From positions 1 to 49,945 of IMG/VR virus record IMGVR_UViG_3300024326_000006: a stretch of 49,945 nucleotides of DNA; one strand, written 5' to 3'. Under the pieces are notes generated by a model. The model did no database searches, was not told the origin of the DNA, and saw nothing but the letters and a program-made list of their open reading frames with translations. This DNA comes from a virus. Of this stretch, positions 43,389-49,945 are shown piece after piece (positions within the stretch are counted from its first letter, which is position 1; each line of letters opens with the position of its first letter). Position numbers and translations under genes: made by a program.

Positions 43389-44219
43389 ATGGCTAGAAAA
43401 GTAAACTATCTCAACAACAAAGACATGTTATTAGAGATACACCGAAGTAAGGCTACGTTTTGTAGTTATATTGCACCCGAACATGCTGATTATGATATTA
43501 TTTTACCTAGTGTAGATAAAATTAACATTAGAACTATTGCAGAAGCAAAGAGAAATAAAGCAAAACTGCAAGGATCTCGTGCATACGAAGCAGCAAAAGC
43601 AGCTGGTAAAAAGGTAAAGATGGCAGAGTTTGCTGTGGACTATAGAAAGATTGAAAAAAACGAACTAATCTTCCGTATTATGACATTTGATCATGTTCCA
43701 GACGAACCCGGACGTAAGAAGAATCCTAAAACAGTTGCAGATCACAAAACTAAACTAAACTTTCCTCCATTTCAACATTATAAGTTTGATGACGAAGACA
43801 ATATTATTTGTGTAGGTAAAAGTCACTGGGAAGGTGGAATGGAAAATGGTTATTTCAACAAAGGGCACGGCATGGCAACCAACAAACTTGCTATGATGTG
43901 GTTAAAACTTGTTGATCGGTACGCTACAAGAGGCAATGTGCGTGGATACACCTATAACGACGAGATGAAAGGTCAAGCAATCCTCCAACTATCGCAGATT
44001 GGACTACAGTTTGACGAATCAAAGTCAAATAATCCCTTTGCATACTACACTGCTGTGGTTACTAACTCGTTTGTACGTGTAATCAACATCGAAAAACGTG
44101 CGCAGAACATACGTGATGACATTTTAGAAATGAATGACATGAATCCTTCACACACTAGACTGCACAGCGGCGAATGGGAAGCTGCTGTGAAGCGCGAAGA
44201 AGGTGCTACCAAAAAATAA
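43389..44219 (+). CDS. 55: Late sigma factor gp55, with a large internal insertion
   Basis: T4 gp55 is a small sigma-family protein that directs host RNA polymerase to TATAAATA late promoters. The start (NYLNNKDMLLEI, 6-17) matches the N-terminal NYVNNKELL motif of T4 gp55, and residues about 160-258 give the conserved sigma-2-like core (YNDEMKGQAILQLSQIGLQFDE, NNPFAYYTAVVTNSFVRVIN, KRAQNIRDD). Between them lie about 130 extra residues, mostly basic then aromatic (GRKKNPKTVADHKTK, FPPFQHYKFD), so the protein has 276 residues instead of about 185. The C terminus ends in basic EGATKK and lacks the hydrophobic-acidic clamp-binding tail of T4 gp55. Its matching promoters occur in front of the tail genes of this window. 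AAAGGAG lies 7 bases before the ATG. Confidence 0.88.
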   Translation: MARKVNYLNNKDMLLEIHRSKATFCSYIAPEHADYDIILPSVDKINIRTIAEAKRNKAKLQGSRAYEAAKAAGKKVKMAEFAVDYRKIEKNELIFRIMTFDHVPDEPGRKKNPKTVADHKTKLNFPPFQHYKFDDEDNIICVGKSHWEGGMENGYFNKGHGMATNKLAMMWLKLVDRYATRGNVRGYTYNDEMKGQAILQLSQIGLQFDESKSNNPFAYYTAVVTNSFVRVINIEKRAQNIRDDILEMNDMNPSHTRLHSGEWEAAVKREEGATKK

Positions 44220-44222
44220 AGG

Positions 44223-44251
44223 TTGATCTTCTAGAAATTTTAGTTTATAAT
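44223..44251 (+). promoter_or_regulatory. Sigma-70-like promoter for the gp47-gp46-halogenase operon
   Basis: TTGATC (44223-44228), a 17 bp spacer and TATAAT (44246-44251), immediately after the gp55 stop. Transcription would start near 44258, ahead of GGAG (44263-44266) and the TTG start at 44274. Confidence 0.75.
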
Positions 44252-44273
44252 ATACAGGAAATGGAGAATATTC

Positions 44274-45287
44274 TTGTTTAACAAAGCGGCAGTGTTTACT
44301 GACATACACTTAGGTATGAAAGGCAACTCTCGAGTTCACAATCAGGACTGCGAGGACTATATTGACTGGTATATCGAACAAGCTAAGGCTCACGGATGTG
44401 AAACTGGCTTGTTTTGTGGCGACTGGCACCATAATAGAAACAGTCTTAACCTTACAACTATGGATACAACTATTAGACTACTAGAAAAACTAGGTGCTGC
44501 CTTTGAAAACTTTTATATGTTTGCTGGTAACCACGACTTGTACTACAAAGACAAGCGTGATATCAGTTCAACTGAGTTTGCAAGACACATACCGGGCATT
44601 ACCGTAATAGATCAAATGATGGTCCAAGACGATGTTGCACTGGTTCCGTGGTTAGTTGGCGACGAGTGGAAGAAGATCGAAAAGTTAAAAGCAAAATACT
44701 TATTTGGTCACTTCGAACTCCCATCGTTTTATATGAACGCTATGGTACAGATGCCAGACCACGGAGAACTAAAAGCTGAACACTTCAAGAATCAAGAGTA
44801 TGTGTTCAGTGGACACTTCCACAAGCGTCAGAAACAAGGAAAGGTACATTACATTGGTAATGCTTTTCCACACAACTACGCAGATGCGTGGGACGATGCA
44901 CGTGGTATGATGATACTGGACAAAGAAAATGATGTAGAACCATTGTACATCGACTGGACAGAGTGTCCTAAGTACCGTACAGTCAAGCTATCAAAGCTGA
45001 TCGACGAGAAAGATACTCTTATCAAGCCAAACATGTATCTCAGGGTTACACTTGACATTGATATCAGCTACGAAGAAGCAACTTTTATCAAAGAAACCTT
45101 TATGGAAACATATAGTTGCAGAGAAATAACACTTATTCCAAACAAAAACATCGAAGATATTACAACCGACCTTGACATTGAACAGTTTGAGAGTGTGGAT
45201 CAGATTGTAAGCAACGAGATACAAGCAATCGACAGTGAACAGTTTAACAAAAAACTATTATTAGACATATATAACGAGCTAACATGA
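44274..45287 (+). CDS. 47: Recombination endonuclease subunit gp47 (SbcD/Mre11-like), TTG start
   Basis: The metallophosphatase motifs are all present in order: DxH at 10-12 (FTDIHLG), GDWHH at 49-53, GNHD at 85-88 and GHFH at 180-183. With gp46 it forms the Mre11/Rad50-type nuclease that resects DNA ends for recombination-dependent replication and helps degrade host DNA. The 337-residue length is normal for the family. The start is TTG at 44274, with GGAG 7 bases upstream; the ATG at 44261 is in another frame and soon stops. The stop overlaps the gp46 ATG as ATGA, so the two subunits are coupled. A sigma-70 promoter lies directly upstream. Confidence 0.93.
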   Translation: MFNKAAVFTDIHLGMKGNSRVHNQDCEDYIDWYIEQAKAHGCETGLFCGDWHHNRNSLNLTTMDTTIRLLEKLGAAFENFYMFAGNHDLYYKDKRDISSTEFARHIPGITVIDQMMVQDDVALVPWLVGDEWKKIEKLKAKYLFGHFELPSFYMNAMVQMPDHGELKAEHFKNQEYVFSGHFHKRQKQGKVHYIGNAFPHNYADAWDDARGMMILDKENDVEPLYIDWTECPKYRTVKLSKLIDEKDTLIKPNMYLRVTLDIDISYEEATFIKETFMETYSCREITLIPNKNIEDITTDLDIEQFESVDQIVSNEIQAIDSEQFNKKLLLDIYNELT

Positions 45288-47062
45288 TTAAGATACAAGA
45301 CTTAACCGTAAAAAACTTTATGAGTGTGGGTAATGTTACCCAGGCTGTTGACTTTAACAAAGAACAACTAACACTTGTACTAGGAGAGAACTTAGACCAA
45401 GGCGGAGATGACACTGGATCACGTAATGGTACAGGTAAGACTACTATCATTAATGCATTAAGCTATGCATTGTATGGTACAGCTCTTACAAACATCAAAC
45501 GCAACAACTTGATCAACAAAACTAACAGTAAAGGCATGCTAGTCACTCTTAACTTTAGTATAGGTGCTAACCAATACCGTATTGAGCGTGGTAGATCTCC
45601 AAATGTACTCAAGTTTTACGTAAACAATCACGAGCAGAAGGACGATTTACACGACGAATCACAAGGTGATAGCCGTAAAACACAAGAAGATATTAATAGT
45701 TTGCTTGATATGACTCACGACATGTTTAAACACGTGGTTGCACTCAATACTTACACAGAACCTTTCCTAAGTATGCGAGCAAACGATCAACGTGCTATTA
45801 TTGAGCAGTTGTTGGGCATTACCATACTTACTGAGAAGGCAGATAACTTAAAAGAAAAAGTAAAACAAACAAAAGATGCCATTACAGAAGAAACATTAAA
45901 GATTAATGCCATTGAAGCTGCAAATAAAAAGATTGAACAGAGTATTGAAACACTTGCAGGCAGACAACGTGCTTGGCAAAGCAAAAGTAGGCAAGACCAA
46001 GGAAAACTAGCAACAGGCATCGAAGAATTAGAAAAACTAGACATTGAAGCTGAACTTGATGCGCATGAAAAACTAGCTAACTGGACTGAACACAACAATA
46101 AAATAACCTCTTTAAGGAAGGAGTTAAGCACACTCGAACCTGCACTACGGCGTGCCACTACTAGTGTTGAAAAGGTTAATAAAGACATCTTAGAATTAAA
46201 AGATGCAACATGTTATACCTGTGGACAAGAGCTACATGCAGACAAAAAAGCCGAGATTGAATCACGAAAAGTGCAAGAACTTGACGATGCAGTTGCATAT
46301 CAAGGCGAAGTTTCAAGTAAACTGAGCACAACTATGCAGTTATTAGAAGAAATAGGCGATATCAACGGCAAGCCTACTACTTTTTACGAAAATGCAAAAG
46401 AAGCATACGAACATCGTAACAATGTAGACAATTTACGCAATACTTTGATAAGTAAACAGCAAGAAGAAGATCCTTATCAAACACAGATTGACGATTTAAC
46501 AGAAACAGCACTACAAGTCATTGACTGGGAACCAGTTAATCAACTTACATTACTCAAAGAACACCAAGAGTTTTTGCTAAAACTGTTAACAAACAAAGAC
46601 TCGTTCATTCGTAAAAAGATTATAGATCAAAACTTAGCGTACTTGAACAACAGGCTCACATACTATCTTGATAAACTAGGCTTACCACATCAAGTTCAGT
46701 TTCAAAATGATTTATCTACTGAGATTACTCAGTTAGGACAGGATTTAGACTTTGATAACTTGAGCAGAGGCGAACGTAACAGGCTAATACTAGGCATGAG
46801 CTGGGCATTTAGAGATGTTTGGGAGTCGTTGTACCAAGGTATCAACCTATTGTTTATTGACGAGCTCATTGATAGCGGTATGGATACTGCTGGTGTTGAA
46901 TCAGCACTTGCTGTACTGAAGAAAATGGGCAGAGAACGTAGTAAAAATGTTTTTTTAATCTCACACAAAGACGAATTGATAGGTAGAGTTAACCATGTTA
47001 TGAAAGTTATCAAAGAAAACGGCTTTACTAGTTACGAAAATGATATTGATATTATAGACTAA
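45284..47062 (+). CDS. 46: Recombination endonuclease subunit gp46 (SbcC/Rad50-like)
   Basis: The 592-residue protein has the SMC-like ABC layout. Walker A is GSRNGTGKTT at 45-54. A long coiled coil follows and is split by the zinc hook C310-Y-T-C313. A second coil leads to the ABC signature LSRGERNR near 493 and Walker B LLFIDE near 523-528. It supplies the ATPase of the gp46/gp47 nuclease. A run of acidic glycine-rich residues (GENLDQGGDDTG) just before Walker A is longer than in many relatives. It overlaps gp47 by 4 bases and the small basic protein gene by one base, so all are one operon. Confidence 0.95.
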   Translation: MIKIQDLTVKNFMSVGNVTQAVDFNKEQLTLVLGENLDQGGDDTGSRNGTGKTTIINALSYALYGTALTNIKRNNLINKTNSKGMLVTLNFSIGANQYRIERGRSPNVLKFYVNNHEQKDDLHDESQGDSRKTQEDINSLLDMTHDMFKHVVALNTYTEPFLSMRANDQRAIIEQLLGITILTEKADNLKEKVKQTKDAITEETLKINAIEAANKKIEQSIETLAGRQRAWQSKSRQDQGKLATGIEELEKLDIEAELDAHEKLANWTEHNNKITSLRKELSTLEPALRRATTSVEKVNKDILELKDATCYTCGQELHADKKAEIESRKVQELDDAVAYQGEVSSKLSTTMQLLEEIGDINGKPTTFYENAKEAYEHRNNVDNLRNTLISKQQEEDPYQTQIDDLTETALQVIDWEPVNQLTLLKEHQEFLLKLLTNKDSFIRKKIIDQNLAYLNNRLTYYLDKLGLPHQVQFQNDLSTEITQLGQDLDFDNLSRGERNRLILGMSWAFRDVWESLYQGINLLFIDELIDSGMDTAGVESALAVLKKMGRERSKNVFLISHKDELIGRVNHVMKVIKENGFTSYENDIDIID

Positions 47063-47271
47063 TGAACGATACTCACGACCAGATAATGCAAGCCGTATTA
47101 AGTTACTTGAAGGCTAGTGAAACATTTGAAAGAAGACCAAGCGAAAGTACAAAACGTACTGCTCGAAGAGAACTAAGATTGCTGATCGGTTTAGCAAAGC
47201 AAAGACAAGACGAAATCATAAACAAATATGAAAGTCATATGATTGATTTACGTAGTAGGAGAGATAAATGA
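47062..47271 (+). CDS. Small basic helical protein, 69 aa
   Basis: The product is highly charged and helical, with the basic stretch ESTKRTARRELRLLIGLAKQRQ at its centre. I recall small proteins of this form downstream of gp46 in T4-like marine phages, with no known function; it might bind nucleic acid. It overlaps gp46 by one base (TAATG) and the halogenase start by 4 bases (ATGA), which supports its being a real, coupled gene. There are no cysteines and no membrane segment. Confidence 0.65.
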   Translation: MNDTHDQIMQAVLSYLKASETFERRPSESTKRTARRELRLLIGLAKQRQDEIINKYESHMIDLRSRRDK

Positions 47272-48911
47272 AAATAACTGTTGTAGGAAGTGGAACTGCT
47301 GGTAGTTTAACAAGTGCCTTCATAGCAAAAGAGTTTCCTAATGCAACAGTTGAAATGATACACAGTGAAAAAGTTGGTATCATAGGTGTTGGTGAGAGTA
47401 TTACACCACATTTACCCGGAATGCTTGGCGGACTAGGTGTAGATGAAAAACGTTTTATGCGTGAAACAGATGCTGTGTTTAAATACGGCAACAGCATGGA
47501 AGACTGGACAGATACCGCAGACGGTCCTGATGTATTGAGAATGTTTTACTGGAGTAACGGATTAGAAAAAGAAAATACTTGGGAAAATGTTACAAGCACT
47601 TTCCCAAATGAAATAAAAACAACTGATGTTTGGTTAGATGTATTCAAGAATGGAAGTGCGCCCGACTTAGATGTGTATCATCATAATGCCGAAGGGTATC
47701 AATACTGCAAGGATTTAAAAATGCCATTTGATGACGATGGCAACTACTTATTACCTGCTACTGCAACATATGCTTATCATATTGACGCAGAAAAAACATC
47801 TCCATGGATTAGAAAAAATGTTTGTAGTGTATACGGTGTAATAGAAACAATAGCCCATGTTGAAAAAGTAAATACCAACGACGAAGGTATTACCAGTGTT
47901 ATACTAGACAACGGACGTGAAGTTACTAGTGACATTTGGATAGACTGTACTGGACTGTCTCGAGTTTTAATCGGCGAACTTACAAAAGATATGCACACTT
48001 ACCAAGCAAACAAAGTAAACAGTGCATGGGTATGTCCTATCAACTATGAAGACAAAGAGTCCGAGCAAGTTAACTACACTAGAAGTATTAGACGAGACAT
48101 GGGTTGGCAGTTTAGTATTGCGTTAACTAATAGAATAGGTACCGGATTAGTTTACAGTGATGAATATTTTACAGACGAACAAGCATTAGAATATTGGCAT
48201 AGTATTATTAAAGGAAGACAAATACGAGAGCCAAGAAAATTAAAATGGACGCCTGGAAGATTAAAAACTCCAAATGTAGGAAATACATTTGCTATTGGCA
48301 TGGCAGCAGGATTTATTGATCCGTTAGAAGCCAATGCTGTTGTTAGTGCAATATCATGCATGAAAAGACTTGCATGGATGCTACAACGTGACTACGACAA
48401 AGATTACTATAATCGCAAAGTTACATACTACTTTGACGATATAGCAGACTTTACAGCAGTTCATTATACATTGAGTAGACGTGGCGATAATCATTTTTGG
48501 CAAGACATGAGACGTATTGGACGTGAACTTGATCATAAAGGACTTGTTAAGAAAAAATATTACGAACAAGCAAACTGCATGGATAGTGTTGTAGGTTATG
48601 TTACAGCATTTCCAGATGTAAACTGGTTGGATATTGCCAACAACTGGGTACAAGATTTAGATGATTGGCCTAGTAAGTCATCACCTGAACAACAGTCAGC
48701 ATATATTCGCAGAGTACGTAATGAAAAGTTATTACACGAAATACATGCAAGTAATAATAAAAAATCGATTGACATGTTTATGAAAATGTATAATAATGTT
48801 AATGAATACAACAAAGGCTTAAACAAATGGCCAACTGATTACTTTAGTAAGATGTTTGGTCAACAATATATTAACAGGCACATCAACAACTCAAAAAAGA
48901 CACAAGTATAA
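47268..48911 (+). CDS. Flavin-dependent halogenase (PrnA/RebH/VirX1-like)
   Basis: The 547-residue protein has the tryptophan-halogenase fold signatures: FAD loop GSGTAG at 7-12, VGESITP at 41-47, lysine K72 in the FKYG context where PrnA has its catalytic K79, and PLEA at 352-355 with E354 in the place of PrnA E346. The GWxWxIP motif is replaced by GWQFSIA at 279-285. The family uses FADH2, O2 and halide to make HOX, passed by the lysine to an electron-rich substrate. The cyanophage Syn10 enzyme VirX1 is a characterised viral relative that iodinates diverse substrates. No flavin reductase is visible nearby. It lies in the gp47/gp46 operon behind the small basic gene. The natural substrate is unknown. 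Confidence 0.88.
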   Translation: MKITVVGSGTAGSLTSAFIAKEFPNATVEMIHSEKVGIIGVGESITPHLPGMLGGLGVDEKRFMRETDAVFKYGNSMEDWTDTADGPDVLRMFYWSNGLEKENTWENVTSTFPNEIKTTDVWLDVFKNGSAPDLDVYHHNAEGYQYCKDLKMPFDDDGNYLLPATATYAYHIDAEKTSPWIRKNVCSVYGVIETIAHVEKVNTNDEGITSVILDNGREVTSDIWIDCTGLSRVLIGELTKDMHTYQANKVNSAWVCPINYEDKESEQVNYTRSIRRDMGWQFSIALTNRIGTGLVYSDEYFTDEQALEYWHSIIKGRQIREPRKLKWTPGRLKTPNVGNTFAIGMAAGFIDPLEANAVVSAISCMKRLAWMLQRDYDKDYYNRKVTYYFDDIADFTAVHYTLSRRGDNHFWQDMRRIGRELDHKGLVKKKYYEQANCMDSVVGYVTAFPDVNWLDIANNWVQDLDDWPSKSSPEQQSAYIRRVRNEKLLHEIHASNNKKSIDMFMKMYNNVNEYNKGLNKWPTDYFSKMFGQQYINRHINNSKKTQV

Positions 48912-48932
48912 TGTATAAAATATAAACACTAT

Positions 48933-49388
48933 ATGAGTTGGACATACAAAGGTAAACAGATAGAATCAATACCAGATGAGTACGAAGGATTTGTTTATCT
49001 TATTACTAACACTACCACAGGCCAAAAATATATAGGTAAAAAACTAGCAAAGTTTAAAACTACCAAGCCACCACTCAAAGGCAAGAAGAATAAACGTAGA
49101 GGCTACAAAGAAAGCGACTGGCAAACTTATTGGGGATCCAGTGATAGACTAAACGCAGACGTAGCATCACTAGGCGAAGATAAGTTTACAAGAGAAATAT
49201 TATACCTATGTAAAGGTAGGGGCGAAATGTCCTACATAGAGGCAAGAGAACAGTTTGACAGGCGTGTACTTGAAACAGATGAATACTACAACGGTATCAT
49301 TAATGTTAGAGTAGGCGGATCGGATAAACTAAGACAAGCATTATTGGAACACCATGTCAAGCAAAAAAAAGATACAACAAAGACTTGA
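48933..49388 (+). CDS. GIY-YIG nuclease-like protein, 151 aa
   Basis: Residues 19-37 contain FVYLITNTTTGQKYIGKK, a GIY-YIG module in which GIY reads FVY. A lysine-rich stretch (KPPLKGKKNKRRGYKESDWQTYWGSSD, with KPP at 45-47), a REILY strand and a conserved glutamate in the EAREQF helix follow, as expected for the remaining active-site residues. Such proteins in T4-like phages are often stand-alone homing-type (Seg) or repair endonucleases; no separate DNA-binding domain is visible, so the target is uncertain. No Shine-Dalgarno was evident before the ATG, which follows the halogenase by 21 bases. It overlaps the next gene by 35 bases. Confidence 0.75.
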   Translation: MSWTYKGKQIESIPDEYEGFVYLITNTTTGQKYIGKKLAKFKTTKPPLKGKKNKRRGYKESDWQTYWGSSDRLNADVASLGEDKFTREILYLCKGRGEMSYIEAREQFDRRVLETDEYYNGIINVRVGGSDKLRQALLEHHVKQKKDTTKT

Positions 49389-49617
49389 ACAACTTGAGCG
49401 CAGTAGACAAACTAAGCGACAACGCTGGATAGAACAAAGTGAAGAACTTAGAGAGAAGACTGCAAATTACAAAGGCAAAGATACAAATCTAAACCTTAGT
49501 GAAAGACAAATTGATTCTTGGACAACTAAAAAAACTGGTATATCACCTACTCAAGGCAGTAAAGCAGATAAAAAAGCAGGCAGAACTAAAGGTAGATACC
49601 TTAAAGGCAAGCTATAA
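49354..49617 (+). CDS. Small basic hypothetical protein, 87 aa
   Basis: I do not recognise it. The first half is a charged helix (KKKIQQRLEQLERSRQTKRQ), the second half is polar and lysine/glycine-rich, ending TKGRYLKGKL. The ATG lies 35 bases before the stop of the GIY-YIG-like gene in another frame, an overlap typical of this genome. The composition would suit a nucleic-acid-binding or virion-associated protein, but no motif shows this. Confidence 0.55.
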   Translation: MSSKKKIQQRLEQLERSRQTKRQRWIEQSEELREKTANYKGKDTNLNLSERQIDSWTTKKTGISPTQGSKADKKAGRTKGRYLKGKL

Positions 49618-49945
49618 GGCAAAGCATTCCAACACCTAAGGTTGGCGGGCCAGTTTATAATACCGCTGTGGAAAAAGCTCTCGTATAGAAGCACACGTAC
49701 ATATTGATTGACACACCAGAGTGTGGAAGCCACCAAACAAATTGGGCTCACTGGTTGATATAGATTGTTTTGTTGGCAGTCGAAAAACACAAACACAGTA
49801 CATAAAAACTCTTTAGCAATAGGAACGAAGCGAGAGGTAATGTATTATAAACTGCACATTAACTCAGTTAATGTACGTTTTATGTTACATATGTCGACGT
49901 AGGTTGGGAAAGGTCAGAGCCCATTGTACTTTGTGTATAAACAAT
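49618..49945. other. Gene-free stretch with several inverted repeats
   Basis: No convincing gene is seen on either strand, in contrast to the dense packing elsewhere. Inverted repeats are CCAAC/GTTGG (49629-49645), CACAC/GTGTG (49712-49725) and a longer one at 49856-49874. A lone TATAAT at 49656-49661 and TTGACA at 49708-49713 lack partners at 17 bp. I see no tRNA T-loop. It may be a leader of the next gene, a structured RNA or an origin-like region. Confidence 0.5.
49856..49874. repeat. Perfect inverted repeat, 9 bp arms
   Basis: ACATTAACT and AGTTAATGT flank a single central C. The left arm can also pair with TAATGT about 15 bases upstream, so alternative hairpins are possible in RNA. A palindrome of this kind could also be an operator on DNA. 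Confidence 0.65.

Noticed and set aside
48907-48932. Sigma-70 promoter before the GIY-YIG-like gene
   Set aside because: TATAAT is present at 48907-48912, but there is no -35 at a usable distance, so co-transcription with the halogenase is more likely.
49551-49796. Minus-strand frame of 81 codons across the last gene and the gene-free stretch
   Set aside because: Rich in Cys, Leu, Tyr and Trp without order, no ribosome site, and half of it is opposite the 87-residue gene.
49618-49945. A tRNA gene in the gene-free stretch
   Set aside because: No GGTTCGA-like T-loop with matching acceptor arms was found on either strand.
1-49945. CRISPR array, insertion sequence or integrase
   Set aside because: No regularly spaced direct repeats, transposase motifs (DDE, HUH) or recombinase motifs were noticed in any frame.

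Overview
The window is one contiguous piece of a large T4-like (contractile-tailed) phage genome, AT-rich and very tightly packed, with most neighbouring genes overlapping or abutting. The T4-type core genes that can be recognised are gp48-like, gp53, a gp5-like spike, gp25, gp6, the late sigma factor gp55 and the gp46/gp47 recombination nuclease. Together with long beta-rich tail proteins and a VirX1/PrnA-type flavin halogenase, they point to a marine T4-like myovirus of the cyanophage/pelagiphage kind. No photosynthesis gene or tRNA is visible, so the host cannot be decided here.

Layout. (1) 1-11258 is an accessory region of three transcription units. A leftward unit from 3029 encodes a multi-repeat glycosyltransferase-like protein, a putative methyltransferase carrying helical repeats, a small protein and a radical SAM enzyme cut by the window edge. 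A rightward segment holds a tail-fibre-like gene (3108-4523), then a small membrane protein, a compact AMP-forming ligase and a GNAT-like protein. A leftward six-gene operon from 11258 encodes a conserved small protein, two paralogous GT8-like enzymes, a hypothetical protein, another GT-A enzyme and a twitch-type radical SAM enzyme. (2) 11312-43316 is the leftward tail/baseplate module: gp48-like, gp53, a VrlC-like hub protein, a gp5-like spike, a Gly/Ala-rich protein, gp25, gp6, a 4540-residue giant protein, a 200-residue virion protein, three tandem fibre paralogues and two further paralogous structural proteins. (3) 43389-49617 is the rightward regulatory/DNA metabolism module: gp55, gp47, gp46, a small basic protein, the halogenase, a GIY-YIG nuclease-like protein and a small basic protein. 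It is followed by about 330 bases with no gene but several inverted repeats.

Regulation can be read directly. Structural genes are preceded by a T4 late-promoter-like octamer (GATAAATA/TATAAATA and close variants), matching the gp55 encoded in the same window. The accessory and DNA metabolism units instead have near-consensus host sigma-70 promoters, each with a spacer of exactly 17 bp. A terminator embedded in the end of a tail gene, next to such a promoter, insulates the tail module from the six-gene sugar/radical-SAM operon.

The least familiar part is the accessory region: two radical SAM enzymes, at least four GT-A-like proteins (one with three extra half-domains lacking the catalytic DxD), a methyltransferase-like protein with 21-residue repeats, and an adenylation enzyme coupled to a GNAT-like protein, all placed around a tail-fibre-like gene. 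A role in decorating virion or host surface molecules is inference only.
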